Shown in pieces: positions 17,125-25,909 of a stretch of 64,000 bases of DNA. The stretch covers positions 806,001 to 870,000 of the forward strand of contig NZ_CP093300.1 in the NCBI RefSeq assembly GCF_022812285.1, read 5' to 3'. The stretch's first letter is position 1. Each line of letters begins with the position of its first letter. Position numbers and translations under genes: made by a program. Source of the stretch: Alkalihalobacillus sp. LMS39. Its GTDB lineage: Bacteria > Bacillota > Bacilli > Bacillales > Bacillaceae_F. The notes under the pieces were generated by a model. That model had not been told where the DNA came from. It made no database searches and saw nothing but the letters and a program-made list of their open reading frames with translations.

Positions 17125-18519
17125 ATGAAAAAGCAGCAACCAAATATTCTACTTATTATGTTCGATCAATTACGAGCAGACTCAATCGGATGCGCACAGA
17201 ATTCCTCTGTGCGTACTCCGAACATTGACAAACTAGCAAAACATGGCATTCAGTTTACCCAAGCCATATGCAATAGTCCAACATGTGTACCAAGTCGTGC
17301 ATCAGTAATGAGTGGGAAGTACCCGCATCGATTAGGAGTGTTAAATAATCATTTCCACTTTCCGAAAGATGAAAACACGTATATGCAAGCATTACGTAGA
17401 GCAGGTTATCAGGTGGCAGGGATAGGCAAGCTAGAGCTTCACAAACCAGATCAACAATACGGAAAAAACGGGGATGCCCCGATAAACTATCATTTAGGAT
17501 ATACAATGCCATTTGAAACGGAAGGGAAGATGTCTTCGGCTAAGTCAAGGTCAGGCTCGTTTCCCGTTAATGAACAAGAACTAGTTGGTTCGTATCAACA
17601 TTATTTAATTAAACGAGGGAAATTAGAAAAGTATATGGTTGACTATCAACATCGAGATAAGCAATCTGTTTGGTATTCAGCCCCGTCAGTTCTTGAGGAA
17701 GATGATGTGGCAGATGCGTTTATTGGACAAAAAGCATGTGAATTTATTGATAATGTATCAACGGAATATCCATGGTTTTGTTCCGTCAATTTTTTAAGTC
17801 CTCATGACCCGTGGGATGCACCTATGTCCTATTATGAATTGTATGATGAAACGATATTTCCACCTTCGATAAAAGCGAATAAAACAGGAAAACCGGATTG
17901 GATAAAAAAAAGACAAGAAAAGCATTTAAAAGGCATCACAGATAATGATGTATTAGAAGTGAAAAAGCATTATGCAGGGATGATCACCCATTTAGATCAT
18001 TGGGTAGGAAAGCTGTTGCAGTGTTTGAAGAACAGAGGCTTAGATAAAAATACAATTATCATTTTTACATCCGATCATGGGGAAATGTTAGGGGATCATG
18101 GGTTGTTTCAAAAGCAAGTCATGTATGAAAGTTCAATTAGAGTACCGCTCATTATTTCAGACCCAACAACGGCAACCTGGAATGGTACCTTTTATGAAGG
18201 ATTAGTTGAACTTGTTGACCTTTATCCAACGATATTGGACATGGCAGGGGTCTGCTATGAGCAAGATATGCTAGATGGAAAATCGCTCTATCCTTTATTA
18301 GTTGAGAAGGAAAGGCACCATAAAGGCTATCAATATTGTGAGTGGGAAAATTGTTGGATGCTTCGAAATGAAAACTTCAAACTCATTTTCAATTATAATG
18401 ACAGAAATGAATTATACCATTTACTAGACGACCCGAACGAGGAACACAATGTCATCGAAGAGTATCCTCATATCGCAAAGCAATATTATGAAATGGCAAA
18501 CCGAATAAAAGGACGATAA
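17125..18519 (+). CDS. Type I sulfatase (cysteine type)
   Basis: Protein of 464 residues of the alkaline phosphatase-like arylsulfatase family. The activation motif is CVPSRASVMSGKYPHR with Cys54, the residue that FGE converts to formylglycine. Metal ligands are suggested by IMFDQLRADS at the N-terminus and FTSDHGEMLGDHG later. No signal peptide is visible, which implies that sulfate is removed inside the cell after uptake. It ends the operon and is followed by a terminator. The specificity (sulfated monosaccharide, glycosaminoglycan fragment or other ester) cannot be read; it does not look like choline sulfatase. Confidence 0.93.
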   Translation: MKKQQPNILLIMFDQLRADSIGCAQNSSVRTPNIDKLAKHGIQFTQAICNSPTCVPSRASVMSGKYPHRLGVLNNHFHFPKDENTYMQALRRAGYQVAGIGKLELHKPDQQYGKNGDAPINYHLGYTMPFETEGKMSSAKSRSGSFPVNEQELVGSYQHYLIKRGKLEKYMVDYQHRDKQSVWYSAPSVLEEDDVADAFIGQKACEFIDNVSTEYPWFCSVNFLSPHDPWDAPMSYYELYDETIFPPSIKANKTGKPDWIKKRQEKHLKGITDNDVLEVKKHYAGMITHLDHWVGKLLQCLKNRGLDKNTIIIFTSDHGEMLGDHGLFQKQVMYESSIRVPLIISDPTTATWNGTFYEGLVELVDLYPTILDMAGVCYEQDMLDGKSLYPLLVEKERHHKGYQYCEWENCWMLRNENFKLIFNYNDRNELYHLLDDPNEEHNVIEEYPHIAKQYYEMANRIKGR

Positions 18520-18533
18520 CAAAAAAAGAGAAG

Positions 18534-18574
18534 CAAGGTTAATCATAAGCAGGGAGATTAAGCTTGTTTTTTTT
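18534..18574 (+). terminator. Terminator of the ABC-PHP-sulfatase operon
   Basis: CAAGGTTAATC and GATTAAGCTTG pair with one mismatch and are followed by a run of nine T. Confidence 0.85.
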
Positions 18575-18584
18575 ACATATAAGA

Positions 18585-18684
18585 AAGATTTTGTTATAGC
18601 AGTGAAGTTTTGAAAGCTTATTCTAGAAAAGCAGGCAGGTCTTTGCACATCGCTTGAAAGAAAAGATGCTCACGCATTTTTCTT
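18585..18684 (+). repeat. Dispersed repeat, family B, copy 2 (long form)
   Basis: Core ATAGCAGTGAAGTTTTGAAA then GCTTATTCTAGAA, followed by a tail (CGCTTGAAAGAAAAGATGCT, then CACGCATTTTTCTT) that recurs in copy 5 at 59660-59762. The region between the operon terminator and the 3' end of the HTH gene holds nothing else. Confidence 0.75.
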
Positions 18685-19169
18685 TATTCAACTAACAGCT
18701 TTTCTTCAAAATGCTCCAATGCTTCATTAATAAGGAGAATGTCATACATTTTGTTTTCGATAAAATATTGAACAATTAAATCAAATGTTTCACTTTGTGA
18801 CAGTGAATACCCAGCCGAATTTAATAAATCTTCTGTTTCATCAATTTGTAATTCTAGTGCTATGGCTAGGTTGAGTATCGTGTTTTTCTTTGGACGATAC
18901 CGAGGTTCATTTTTTATTTTGGAAAAATGTCTGCGGTCAAGACCAGCTTTTTTATAAATTTCAGCATCAGTTTTTCCTTTTTTATCAATATAGGTAAACA
19001 GAACATTTTTTAGTGTAGGTTTTCGTTTTGTTTTTATAAACGACTTTAAGTCTGTCGTATTGAGCATTTCTGAAACGATAAATTCAGATTCGAGCGGTGC
19101 AAACGATTTAATTTGAAGATGTAAGTCTAGATACGACTGAATGTCTTCAAGTACTGTGGAATCAAGCAT
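18684..19169 (-). CDS. HTH-type regulator-like protein next to a vWA gene
   Basis: Protein of 161 residues starting at the ATG at 19169, with GAGG eight bases upstream. The central part (about 75-135: KAGLDRRHFSKIKNEPRYRP, then KKNTILNLAIALELQIDET) has the spacing of an Xre/Cro-like helix-turn-helix, and the C-terminal part is a short helical domain. It is divergent from the vWA gene with 91 bases between the starts. I have seen similar proteins paired with vWA or signalling genes, but no function is assigned. Confidence 0.7.
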   Translation of the reverse strand: MLDSTVLEDIQSYLDLHLQIKSFAPLESEFIVSEMLNTTDLKSFIKTKRKPTLKNVLFTYIDKKGKTDAEIYKKAGLDRRHFSKIKNEPRYRPKKNTILNLAIALELQIDETEDLLNSAGYSLSQSETFDLIVQYFIENKMYDILLINEALEHFEEKLLVE

Positions 19170-19260
19170 AATAGTCACCTCAAAATGTCGCTTATCAAGC
19201 GACCATTTTCATCATCATTCTCGTTATGATTATACCATGAATAACGAAAGGGTGATGAAC

Positions 19261-19845
19261 ATGAATCAAACGACAGAAATCATTTTTTTACTTGACCGAA
19301 GCGGGTCAATGTCAGGTTTAGAAGAAGATACGATAGGTGGATTTAATACATTAGTGAAAAAACAAAGCGAAGAAGAAGGAAGAACCGTTGTAACAGCCGT
19401 TCTTTTTGATAATAATTATGAAATGCTATGGGATGGAGTGGAAGCAGGCACGGTGGTTTTAACAAAAGACAATTACTTTGTTAGAGGTAGTACCGCTTTA
19501 CTAGATGCCATCGGTAGAACAATTACAACCGTTTCCACAAGAATAAACAATACAGAAAAAGAAAACCGTCCAAATAAAGTTTTATTTGTTATTACAACAG
19601 ATGGCTATGAAAATGCGAGCCAGGAATATTCCTATAAAAAGGTAAAAAAATTAATCAAAAAACACGAAGACAAACATCACTGGGAGTTTTTATTCATTGG
19701 AGCTAATCTTGATGTTGCCAAAGAGGCGACTAGCTTAGGAATAAGCGTAGAGGATGCGATAATTTTCGATGCGACAGGTTCAGGTGTTGAAAAAATGTAT
19801 AGTCAAGTTAGTGAAGAATTGGTGCGGAGAAGACAGTTTAAGTAA
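19261..19845 (+). CDS. von Willebrand factor A domain protein
   Basis: Protein of 194 residues that is almost entirely one vWA fold. The metal-ion-dependent adhesion site is FLLDRSGSMSG at the N-terminus, with the Thr of RGSTALLDAIG and the Asp of ITTDGYENAS completing it. It has no signal peptide or TM helix, so it is cytoplasmic. GAAAGG lies nine bases before the ATG. A terminator follows. Cytoplasmic vWA proteins commonly act as assembly or partner-binding factors; the divergent HTH protein is the obvious candidate regulator. Confidence 0.87.
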   Translation: MNQTTEIIFLLDRSGSMSGLEEDTIGGFNTLVKKQSEEEGRTVVTAVLFDNNYEMLWDGVEAGTVVLTKDNYFVRGSTALLDAIGRTITTVSTRINNTEKENRPNKVLFVITTDGYENASQEYSYKKVKKLIKKHEDKHHWEFLFIGANLDVAKEATSLGISVEDAIIFDATGSGVEKMYSQVSEELVRRRQFK

Positions 19846-19863
19846 GGTGAAAAAAGAAGAGAG

Positions 19864-19889
19864 CCACACGTCCTAGACGTGTGGTTTTT
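19864..19889 (+). terminator. Terminator of the vWA gene
   Basis: Perfect nine-base stem CCACACGTC/GACGTGTGG with a three-base loop, then five T. Confidence 0.9.
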
Positions 19890-20056
19890 GAGTTGGATTG
19901 GACGGGGGGGAATATATTGGACATTTTGTTGTTTATATTTAAGGAAATAAATCATTTTTACTGGATTTCCCAAGTTAACCGAACGAATGTCCGACCTGAA
20001 TAGGTAAAATTTCCTGAATACCACTCAATATAAAGCAGTGTTTTTGTGTGAAAATA

Positions 20057-20085
20057 TTCACTTTTGCCAACAAGAGCGCTATAAT
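20057..20085 (+). promoter_or_regulatory. Sigma-A-type promoter of the first 156-residue paralogue
   Basis: TTCACT, a 17-base spacer and TATAAT. The same arrangement stands before the second copy. Confidence 0.65.
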
Positions 20086-20195
20086 GTCAAAGGACTTATT
20101 TTCCATTATAGGAATGATTAAAGTTTTAAAAAAATAAAGTAAGCACGTGGATTTGAATGATATTTTAGACATGATAAGGAGATGAAAAAGCAAAA

Positions 20196-20666
20196 ATGAA
20201 CGAAGGTTATGAAACACCACGAGAGCCATATCGTACGGAATGGCAAGAAGTAGAAGAAAAGAAGCATTCTGTTTTAGGAATCCTTTCGACGAGTCTAGCA
20301 GGGTTTATGTTATTCGGTTCATTGATCGCTCTAGGATTACTAACATCAGCAGTTGGAGATTATGTTACATTGTCTGAAGAAACTTCATATTCTTATGAGG
20401 AGATAATAAACATGGTTTTATTGGATGGATTTACTCAGGAACAAGAGGAAATGTTTGAAATGGCCGATATGAAATTTGGATTTTCAGTGTTCTTTGCTTT
20501 TCTTTTAGGATTCGGATATTTAGCTGGGTTAGTTTTGGGGATTATTGGTGTATGTAAAAGAGAGCATAAAAAAATATATCCGATTATCGGGCTAGTAGTA
20601 AATGTAGTCCTTCCTATTTTATTTTTTATCGTAGCATATAATAATTTTTTTGCCCCATTGATGTAA
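20196..20666 (+). CDS. Small membrane protein, paralogue 1 (DUF4190-like)
   Basis: Protein of 156 residues with a short polar N-terminus (RTEWQEVEEKKHSVLGI) and three hydrophobic helices near 26-52, 95-117 and 130-150. The layout resembles DUF4190-like small membrane proteins, but I do not assign a function. It is a tandem paralogue of the gene at 21207, roughly 60 percent alike by eye. AAGGAGATG precedes the start at a normal distance. Confidence 0.75.
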   Translation: MNEGYETPREPYRTEWQEVEEKKHSVLGILSTSLAGFMLFGSLIALGLLTSAVGDYVTLSEETSYSYEEIINMVLLDGFTQEQEEMFEMADMKFGFSVFFAFLLGFGYLAGLVLGIIGVCKREHKKIYPIIGLVVNVVLPILFFIVAYNNFFAPLM

Positions 20667-21069
20667 GTTAAAGGGTAGTGTAACTAAGGAAGAAGTATCA
20701 GACATTTATCCGATTATTTGCTTGAAGCATTTGAGGATGCTACGGAGACTGGGAGATTACCTATAAATTGTGCATTTTTCAAAATGCATATAGGCATCTC
20801 GAAAACACAAGTTTCCAAGTGAAATATGGATAAAATGTATTCATTTTTTACATGAAAATCTAATAAATTGTTGAAATATGTATGTGAATTAATATATTTA
20901 AGAGATAATAGAGACCCTGACTGGGCCCGTTATTAGCCATAATTCAAGCGAAACCTTGAAAATGCGTTGATATAACGAACGCATGACTGAACAAGATGAA
21001 AATGAATTATTAAAATAGGAAATCTTCCTAAAGTCACTCAATATAAACCAGTGTTTTTGTGGAAAAATA

Positions 21070-21098
21070 TTCACTTTTCCAAACGAGAGCGCTATAAT
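21070..21098 (+). promoter_or_regulatory. Sigma-A-type promoter of the second 156-residue paralogue
   Basis: TTCACT, a 17-base spacer and TATAAT, a copy of the promoter at 20057. Confidence 0.65.
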
Positions 21099-21206
21099 GT
21101 CAAAGGACTTATTTCCAAAAAAAAATGATTAATGTTTTCTCTATTTTTTTAATAAAATAGGTATGCAGATGTGAATGAAATTCAGACATGACAAGGAGAG
21201 GGAAAA

Positions 21207-21677
21207 ATGAACGAAGATTATCAAACACCAAGAGGACCGTATCATACGGAATGGCAAGAAGTAGCAGAAAAGAAACATTCAGTTTTAGGAATCATTTCTA
21301 CGATTCTAGCGGGGGTTATGTTTTTAGGTTCAGTGCTCTCTATAATATTGTTGGTGTCAGCTGTTGGCGATTATGTTGCATTGTCTGAAGAAACTCCATA
21401 TACATATGAACAGTTAACAGACATGCTTGTTATCGACGGAGTCACACAAGAACAAGCTGATACATTTGGAGCGGCCGATTTGAAATTTGGATTATCAGTT
21501 ATCCTTGCTTTTGTTTTAGGGGTGGGTTACTTAGCTGGATTAATTTTAGGGATAATTGGTGTATGCAATGCGAATTATAAAAGATTATATTCGATTCTTG
21601 GGCTAGTTGGGAATGCAGTCCTCCCTGTATTCTTTTTTATCGTAGCATTAATAATATTTTCGGCCCCACTGATGTAA
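21207..21677 (+). CDS. Small membrane protein, paralogue 2 (DUF4190-like)
   Basis: Protein of 156 residues, same length and helix layout as the gene at 20196. The N-terminus (TEWQEVAEKKHSVLGIIS) and the FGLSVILAF and GYLAGLILGIIGVC blocks are the most conserved. The differences are spread over the whole length and the frame is intact, which suggests that both copies are kept. SD is ACAAGGAGAG. Confidence 0.75.
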   Translation: MNEDYQTPRGPYHTEWQEVAEKKHSVLGIISTILAGVMFLGSVLSIILLVSAVGDYVALSEETPYTYEQLTDMLVIDGVTQEQADTFGAADLKFGLSVILAFVLGVGYLAGLILGIIGVCNANYKRLYSILGLVGNAVLPVFFFIVALIIFSAPLM

Positions 21678-21709
21678 GTTGAAGGATAGTGCAACTAAGG
21701 AAGTTCGTA

Positions 21710-21890
21710 TCGGACATCTATTCCGTTATTAGCTTGAATTATGAGCATTTGAGATAGCTATCGGACACTAGTTCCGTTACTAGCCAAAAAATCAGGCGAA
21801 ACCATGATAGTGTGTTGATATAACGGAATGTATGTCCGATAGCATTGAAAAATCAACGGTTTTGATTAAAATAACGGAACATATGTCCGA
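21710..21890. repeat. Dispersed palindromic repeat, family A, copy 3
   Basis: Forward arms ATCGGACATCTATTCCGTTA and ATCGGACACTAGTTCCGTTA face reverse arms ATAACGGAATGTATGTCCGA and ATAACGGAACATATGTCCGA. It sits between the second paralogue and the terminator shared with the P450 gene. Confidence 0.85.
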
Positions 21891-21899
21891 ACGAGAAAA

Positions 21900-21937
21900 C
21901 GAGAAGCTCATTTTACAAGAGCTTCTCGGTTTTTTTT
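21900..21937. terminator. Terminator between the paralogue and the P450 gene
   Basis: Perfect ten-base stem CGAGAAGCTC/GAGCTTCTCG with eight T on the plus strand. It abuts the P450 stop codon. Confidence 0.85.
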
Positions 21938-23294
21938 ATGGTAACCTTGTAATCTTCACCTTCACACCATTTTTCGGTCGCAATGTAATCGCAGGTTCAA
22001 TTTGAACTTCTTCATGTGGTAAAAGTGACACATCAAAATGCTGAACGATTGTTCCTAAAATAATTTTTGCTTCGGTTAATGCAAAGTGATTTCCGATACA
22101 AATGCGAGGGCCACCACCAAAGGGAAAGTAAACGGTGTTAGGCAATGATTTTTCAAAATCACCTTCCCAACGGTCAGGTTCGAAGGAATGGGGATTGTCA
22201 AAATAATCAGGGTGCCGGTGCATCGCCCATTGGCTTAATGCTAAATCAGTTCCTTTTGGAATGTGATACCCATTTAATTCAACATCTTGCATTGGCCCGC
22301 GAGAAATCCACCATACTGCTGGATAAAGTCTCATCACTTCTTTTAACACATTATCCATATAGGAAAGTTCACTAATGTTTTCCATTGAAAGTGGCGCATC
22401 TCCGACTTTTTCCTTTACTTCTTTACGAAGCTGTTCTAGAATATCTGGATGCTGCCCTAGTAAGTAAAAAGCCCATGTTAATGTGTTAGCCGTAGTTTCA
22501 TGACCAGCTAGGAAAAACGTCATCATTTCATCCCGTAGCTGTTCGTTTGTCATGCGGTCACCATTCTCTTCTACATTCATCAAAATGGAAAGCAAATCAT
22601 GGCGTCCATCTAAATTAGTTTGGCGACGATGTTCAATCATTTCATAAATCGTTTGATCAAGACGATTTACAGCTTCTTGTAGTCGTTTGTCCCCAGCTGT
22701 TTTTACATGGCTGAGCTTCAGCAGACCTAGGACCATTTTTGTAACACTTGTCATTTGTTTGTTATATTCGTTTTGAACGGTTTCCATCGACTCGCTAATT
22801 TCGTTGCTATCATCATGATCATTTGTGTCATAGTCAAACAAAGTTTTGGCGACAATACGCATAGTTACAGCCATTAGTTCTGCATGGATGTCAATTTCAC
22901 CATTTTCCCACGCCTGCACCATTTGTTGCGCATGGTCACTCATTGTCTCTGTATAGGTTTTAATTTCGTCCATTCTAAACAAAGGTTGAGTCAATCGTCG
23001 CTGTTTTTTCCAAAAATCCCCTTCACTTGTCACAAGACCATTTCCTAACACTAAATGTAAGATAGGATCACGATAGTAGCCTTTTGTAAAAAGTTTATTT
23101 GTATTTTTTAAAACAAAATCAATGTCTTTTGGGTCGGTTAATAAAAATGTGTCACGGTTTTGCTCAACTTTCAGACGAATGACATTGTCGTATTTCTCCA
23201 CGCACTCTGTTACAAACTGTAAAGGGTCTTTTCCGAATTGAAGTAAGTTCCCGGCAAACGGAAGTCGCGCTGGACCAGCTGGAAGCTTTGTCAT
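21936..23294 (-). CDS. Cytochrome P450
   Basis: Protein of 452 residues, the usual length for a stand-alone P450 monooxygenase. Signature motifs in order: oxygen-activation helix FFLAGHETTANTL, the K-helix ExxR (KEVMR), and the heme loop FPFGGGPRICIGNHFALTEA with Cys399 as the heme ligand. There is no reductase domain and no N-terminal anchor, so it is soluble and needs external redox partners. The sequence looks more like eukaryote-type (class E, CYP102-like heme domain) P450s, which often hydroxylate fatty acids; the substrate is not certain. It appears monocistronic. Confidence 0.95.
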   Translation of the reverse strand: MTKLPAGPARLPFAGNLLQFGKDPLQFVTECVEKYDNVIRLKVEQNRDTFLLTDPKDIDFVLKNTNKLFTKGYYRDPILHLVLGNGLVTSEGDFWKKQRRLTQPLFRMDEIKTYTETMSDHAQQMVQAWENGEIDIHAELMAVTMRIVAKTLFDYDTNDHDDSNEISESMETVQNEYNKQMTSVTKMVLGLLKLSHVKTAGDKRLQEAVNRLDQTIYEMIEHRRQTNLDGRHDLLSILMNVEENGDRMTNEQLRDEMMTFFLAGHETTANTLTWAFYLLGQHPDILEQLRKEVKEKVGDAPLSMENISELSYMDNVLKEVMRLYPAVWWISRGPMQDVELNGYHIPKGTDLALSQWAMHRHPDYFDNPHSFEPDRWEGDFEKSLPNTVYFPFGGGPRICIGNHFALTEAKIILGTIVQHFDVSLLPHEEVQIEPAITLRPKNGVKVKITRLP

Positions 23295-23417
23295 CTCACC
23301 ATCTCCTCAAACATTGTCTTTTTTATTTATAAGCTTTATTCCCTTAAACGTATGATTTTAAAAGCAAAATAAGAATGAGAGGATTGGCTCGATCTGAAGA
23401 TTTAACAAAAGAGATAA

Positions 23418-23582
23418 TTATCTATTCATGTAAAGCCATATAGGTAATGTTAGTATAGGGATGATGAGGACATATAAGAATAGTACAGCCCCTATTCCTT
23501 TATGATGTTTACGTAACCATAACGAGTACATCACCGTATAGTAACTGGTGAAAATACATATGAGTAGTAAAATCCAATACAT
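23418..23582 (-). CDS. 54-residue two-TM protein ending the ger operon (candidate germination D-protein)
   Basis: A small frame of 54 residues whose start (ATG at 23582) has AAAGGA at a good distance. Two hydrophobic helices (about 2-23 and 32-52) flank a basic turn (LRKHHKGIG). It begins 15 bases after the gerC stop on the same strand. Short two-TM D-proteins that modulate germinant receptors are known near ger operons in Bacillus, so this is a reasonable candidate. The evidence is size, topology and position only. Confidence 0.65.
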   Translation of the reverse strand: MYWILLLICIFTSYYTVMYSLWLRKHHKGIGAVLFLYVLIIPILTLPIWLYMNR

Positions 23583-23597
23583 TTTTTTGTCCTTTCC

Positions 23598-24818
23598 TTA
23601 TCTATTTATTAGAGGACTTAATTGTTTTCCAAAGCCCTTAATATTGACCTCCACCGAGACATTTACCTCTGCACTTGGATATTTACTCATCCAATCATAA
23701 TTTGAATATTGTTGTATCGTAAAAAAATTCTTTCTAGCAATTAATGACCAGTGGAATGGGTCAGCTTTAAATTGTTCTTGTGTTTTCTTTATAAAATGGT
23801 CAGCAGAAATTTTAATTTGATTTTCAATACTGTTTTTGAGTTCCTCTTGTTTTCGTAAATCTTGAATATAATCGATCTCACTTTTTATAGCCAAAACCTC
23901 TAAACGAATGGGGAGGATAACTTCAATAATAGGATTATCTTGGTCGGTATTTATAGATATTTCAGGAGATTTTTCATTTAAGATTCGGACAGTAATATGT
24001 TTATCCTCTTCATTTGGATCTTGAAAAGTGGCAATCATAGAACCAACTTCAATATAAGGTCTCAGCATAAGAGAAAGTCTCGTTTCTTCTGCGGTAATTG
24101 AATCAATCATCTTTCCTTTTTTGATGACGGCTGCTCCGTAGGATTGAACAGGGTTTCCACCTTCTTTATTAATTTCTCCAGCTTTAAAGCGAGCTTCGTT
24201 GCCATCAGTCCCCTCTTCTTTTTCTGATGTACTATAAATAGCTAGGAAAAGTCCCTGGTCCTCTTCAAGTCGGTGCAAAAAGTCATGCATCGTTGCTTCT
24301 GGTATGAAGCCACTTTCTCTCCATCGGTCTTTCATCATCTCAAAGTATTTATGTGGTCTTGTTTCTAAAGTTGGGTTATTAGCTCGAAGAAATGAAGAAG
24401 CTTTTTCTTTAGAAACAATAAAAGTTAATCTTCGGTCAAATTCTCGGTCCCGTATGGAAGGCTTAATAAAATCAACTAGTTGGTCTGAACGTGCTAATTC
24501 TTCACTGACAACTAATACTTTCATGTGAGTAAACACTACTTCTCTTGAAATGAAGGAATTCACCATATCACGAGCGACGATAAAGTCAGGTGCAGTAATT
24601 GTAATAATTTCTGATGGGGGTTCATCTGTTGCACCTGCTGTTTGAGTCTCGCCAGCTTCAGGGTTTGCAATTTGAAATGTAACATCCATATGCTGATTAT
24701 CATCGTTTAGGTCAATTCCCATGGCAACAATATACCCGAATTCTTCAAGATCCTGTCGATCCCAACACCCCATTAATATAACACTACTTAATAGTAAGAT
24801 TAGAACGATTTTTCGCAT
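23598..24818 (-). CDS. Spore germination lipoprotein, GerC (GerKC/GerAC) type
   Basis: Lipoprotein of 406 residues, the C subunit of a nutrient germinant receptor in the spore inner membrane. The signal peptide ends in VILMGC followed by WDRQDLEEFGYIVAMGID, the hallmark of the family. The ATG at 24818 is preferred because it puts the signal peptide at the N-terminus and follows AAAGGGG. It overlaps the end of the B gene by 35 bases, so the two are probably coupled. Confidence 0.93.
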   Translation of the reverse strand: MRKIVLILLLSSVILMGCWDRQDLEEFGYIVAMGIDLNDDNQHMDVTFQIANPEAGETQTAGATDEPPSEIITITAPDFIVARDMVNSFISREVVFTHMKVLVVSEELARSDQLVDFIKPSIRDREFDRRLTFIVSKEKASSFLRANNPTLETRPHKYFEMMKDRWRESGFIPEATMHDFLHRLEEDQGLFLAIYSTSEKEEGTDGNEARFKAGEINKEGGNPVQSYGAAVIKKGKMIDSITAEETRLSLMLRPYIEVGSMIATFQDPNEEDKHITVRILNEKSPEISINTDQDNPIIEVILPIRLEVLAIKSEIDYIQDLRKQEELKNSIENQIKISADHFIKKTQEQFKADPFHWSLIARKNFFTIQQYSNYDWMSKYPSAEVNVSVEVNIKGFGKQLSPLINR

Positions 24819-25908
24819 GAAAATACCCCTTTGCTTTTGAAACAACCCATAATATAATCGGCATCACCATTATAAATTGCCATATAAATTGCAGAAGAAT
24901 GATGTCTCGTAAAAAGTACGTTGTATCTGTCGGGTTTTCTGGTAGTAGTCCAATCAATAAAGTTAAGGTCGCAAGAGGAAGTAATAAAGGCTTATAATCT
25001 TGAATGTTAAACATATAAGCAACAATTTTGACCGAAAACAATAGATAAAGGGCAAAACGAAGAACGCAAGCGATAATCCAAAAACCAAGAAAAAGCCCTT
25101 CATAACTAGTAATGATCGTTCCAACCTCTAACATTCTCGTTAGCTGTTGAAAAGGATAAGCAATTTCCCTTACTGATGGATAATCGAACATCATAACAAA
25201 GTATGCATAAGTTACGGCCATTTCCATAACGACAAAAGCAAGGCCAAATAAGGAGGCCATCCGAAAATTTTTCTCTGTTCGAGTCGATGTGAAAAATAAA
25301 GCCAATAGTATAAATTCAAAGTAAATCGTTTGGTATGTTAAGGATTCTTTTACAATAACATCGAGCCCAGGACCAGCAATTGGAAATAGATGTTCAACTC
25401 GAATATCAAGAAAGATAAACAAAAACAGCAGGAACAAAATGACTTTTATATAAGGTAAAATAAGCCAAGAGGTTCTCCCAGTAGCTTCTAAACCTAGCTT
25501 TGCAATTGCATAACTTCCCCCAATTAAAAACAAGAAAATAGCAATGATCGGAGTTTTTGGGAAAAACATTGTACTGATAATATTCACGGTAGTTCTTTCA
25601 TTTAAAGCATTCGAAAAAACGATAGCAACTAGCATAAGAAAACAAAATAGAAACCCAATATATTTTCCCATGATAGTGAACGTTAAATCGACTAAATGTT
25701 TATCTTTATATTTTTTTAATAAGGATAGCAAACACAAAAGAGGGATGAAAACAATTAGCCCCGAAAGGATAGGAATCATCCATGTTGCATTCATTCCTGC
25801 TTCTATAAGGATCATAGGAGTACCATCGGAAAGCTTAATCCCTACCATAAGGGCTAGCATGGCGAATAGTTCCCGGGTACCCAATTTTCCATCCGTGGGC
25901 TGAATCAT
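24784..25908 (-). CDS. Spore germination permease-like protein, GerB (GerKB/GerAB) type
   Basis: Integral membrane protein of 374 residues with about ten TM helices, the B subunit of a GerA-class germinant receptor and a member of the amino acid/polyamine/organocation superfamily. The start at 25908 (IQPTDGKLGTRELFAMLAL) follows AAAGGAGGATAAT. That ribosome site sits inside the last codons of the A gene, and only one base separates the A stop from this start. Confidence 0.92.
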   Translation of the reverse strand: MIQPTDGKLGTRELFAMLALMVGIKLSDGTPMILIEAGMNATWMIPILSGLIVFIPLLCLLSLLKKYKDKHLVDLTFTIMGKYIGFLFCFLMLVAIVFSNALNERTTVNIISTMFFPKTPIIAIFLFLIGGSYAIAKLGLEATGRTSWLILPYIKVILFLLFLFIFLDIRVEHLFPIAGPGLDVIVKESLTYQTIYFEFILLALFFTSTRTEKNFRMASLFGLAFVVMEMAVTYAYFVMMFDYPSVREIAYPFQQLTRMLEVGTIITSYEGLFLGFWIIACVLRFALYLLFSVKIVAYMFNIQDYKPLLLPLATLTLLIGLLPENPTDTTYFLRDIILLQFIWQFIMVMPIILWVVSKAKGYFHAKNRSNLTIK

Positions 25909-25909
25909 A

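Larger units (their letters stand above)
20011..21760 (+). repeat. Tandem 1-kb segmental duplication
   Basis: The segment from about 20011 (promoter, gene, downstream repeat) recurs from about 21028, offset by about 1011 bases. Matching landmarks are CACTCAATATAAA, the promoter with GAGCGCTATAATGTCAAAGG, the two 156-residue genes, and TAGTGTAACTAAGGAAG/TAGTGCAACTAAGGAAG after each stop. The space between the two genes (20667-21206) holds the worn family-A repeat of copy one, including ATCAGACATTTATCCGATTA and GTTGATATAACGAACGCATG, plus the second promoter. Confidence 0.85.
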
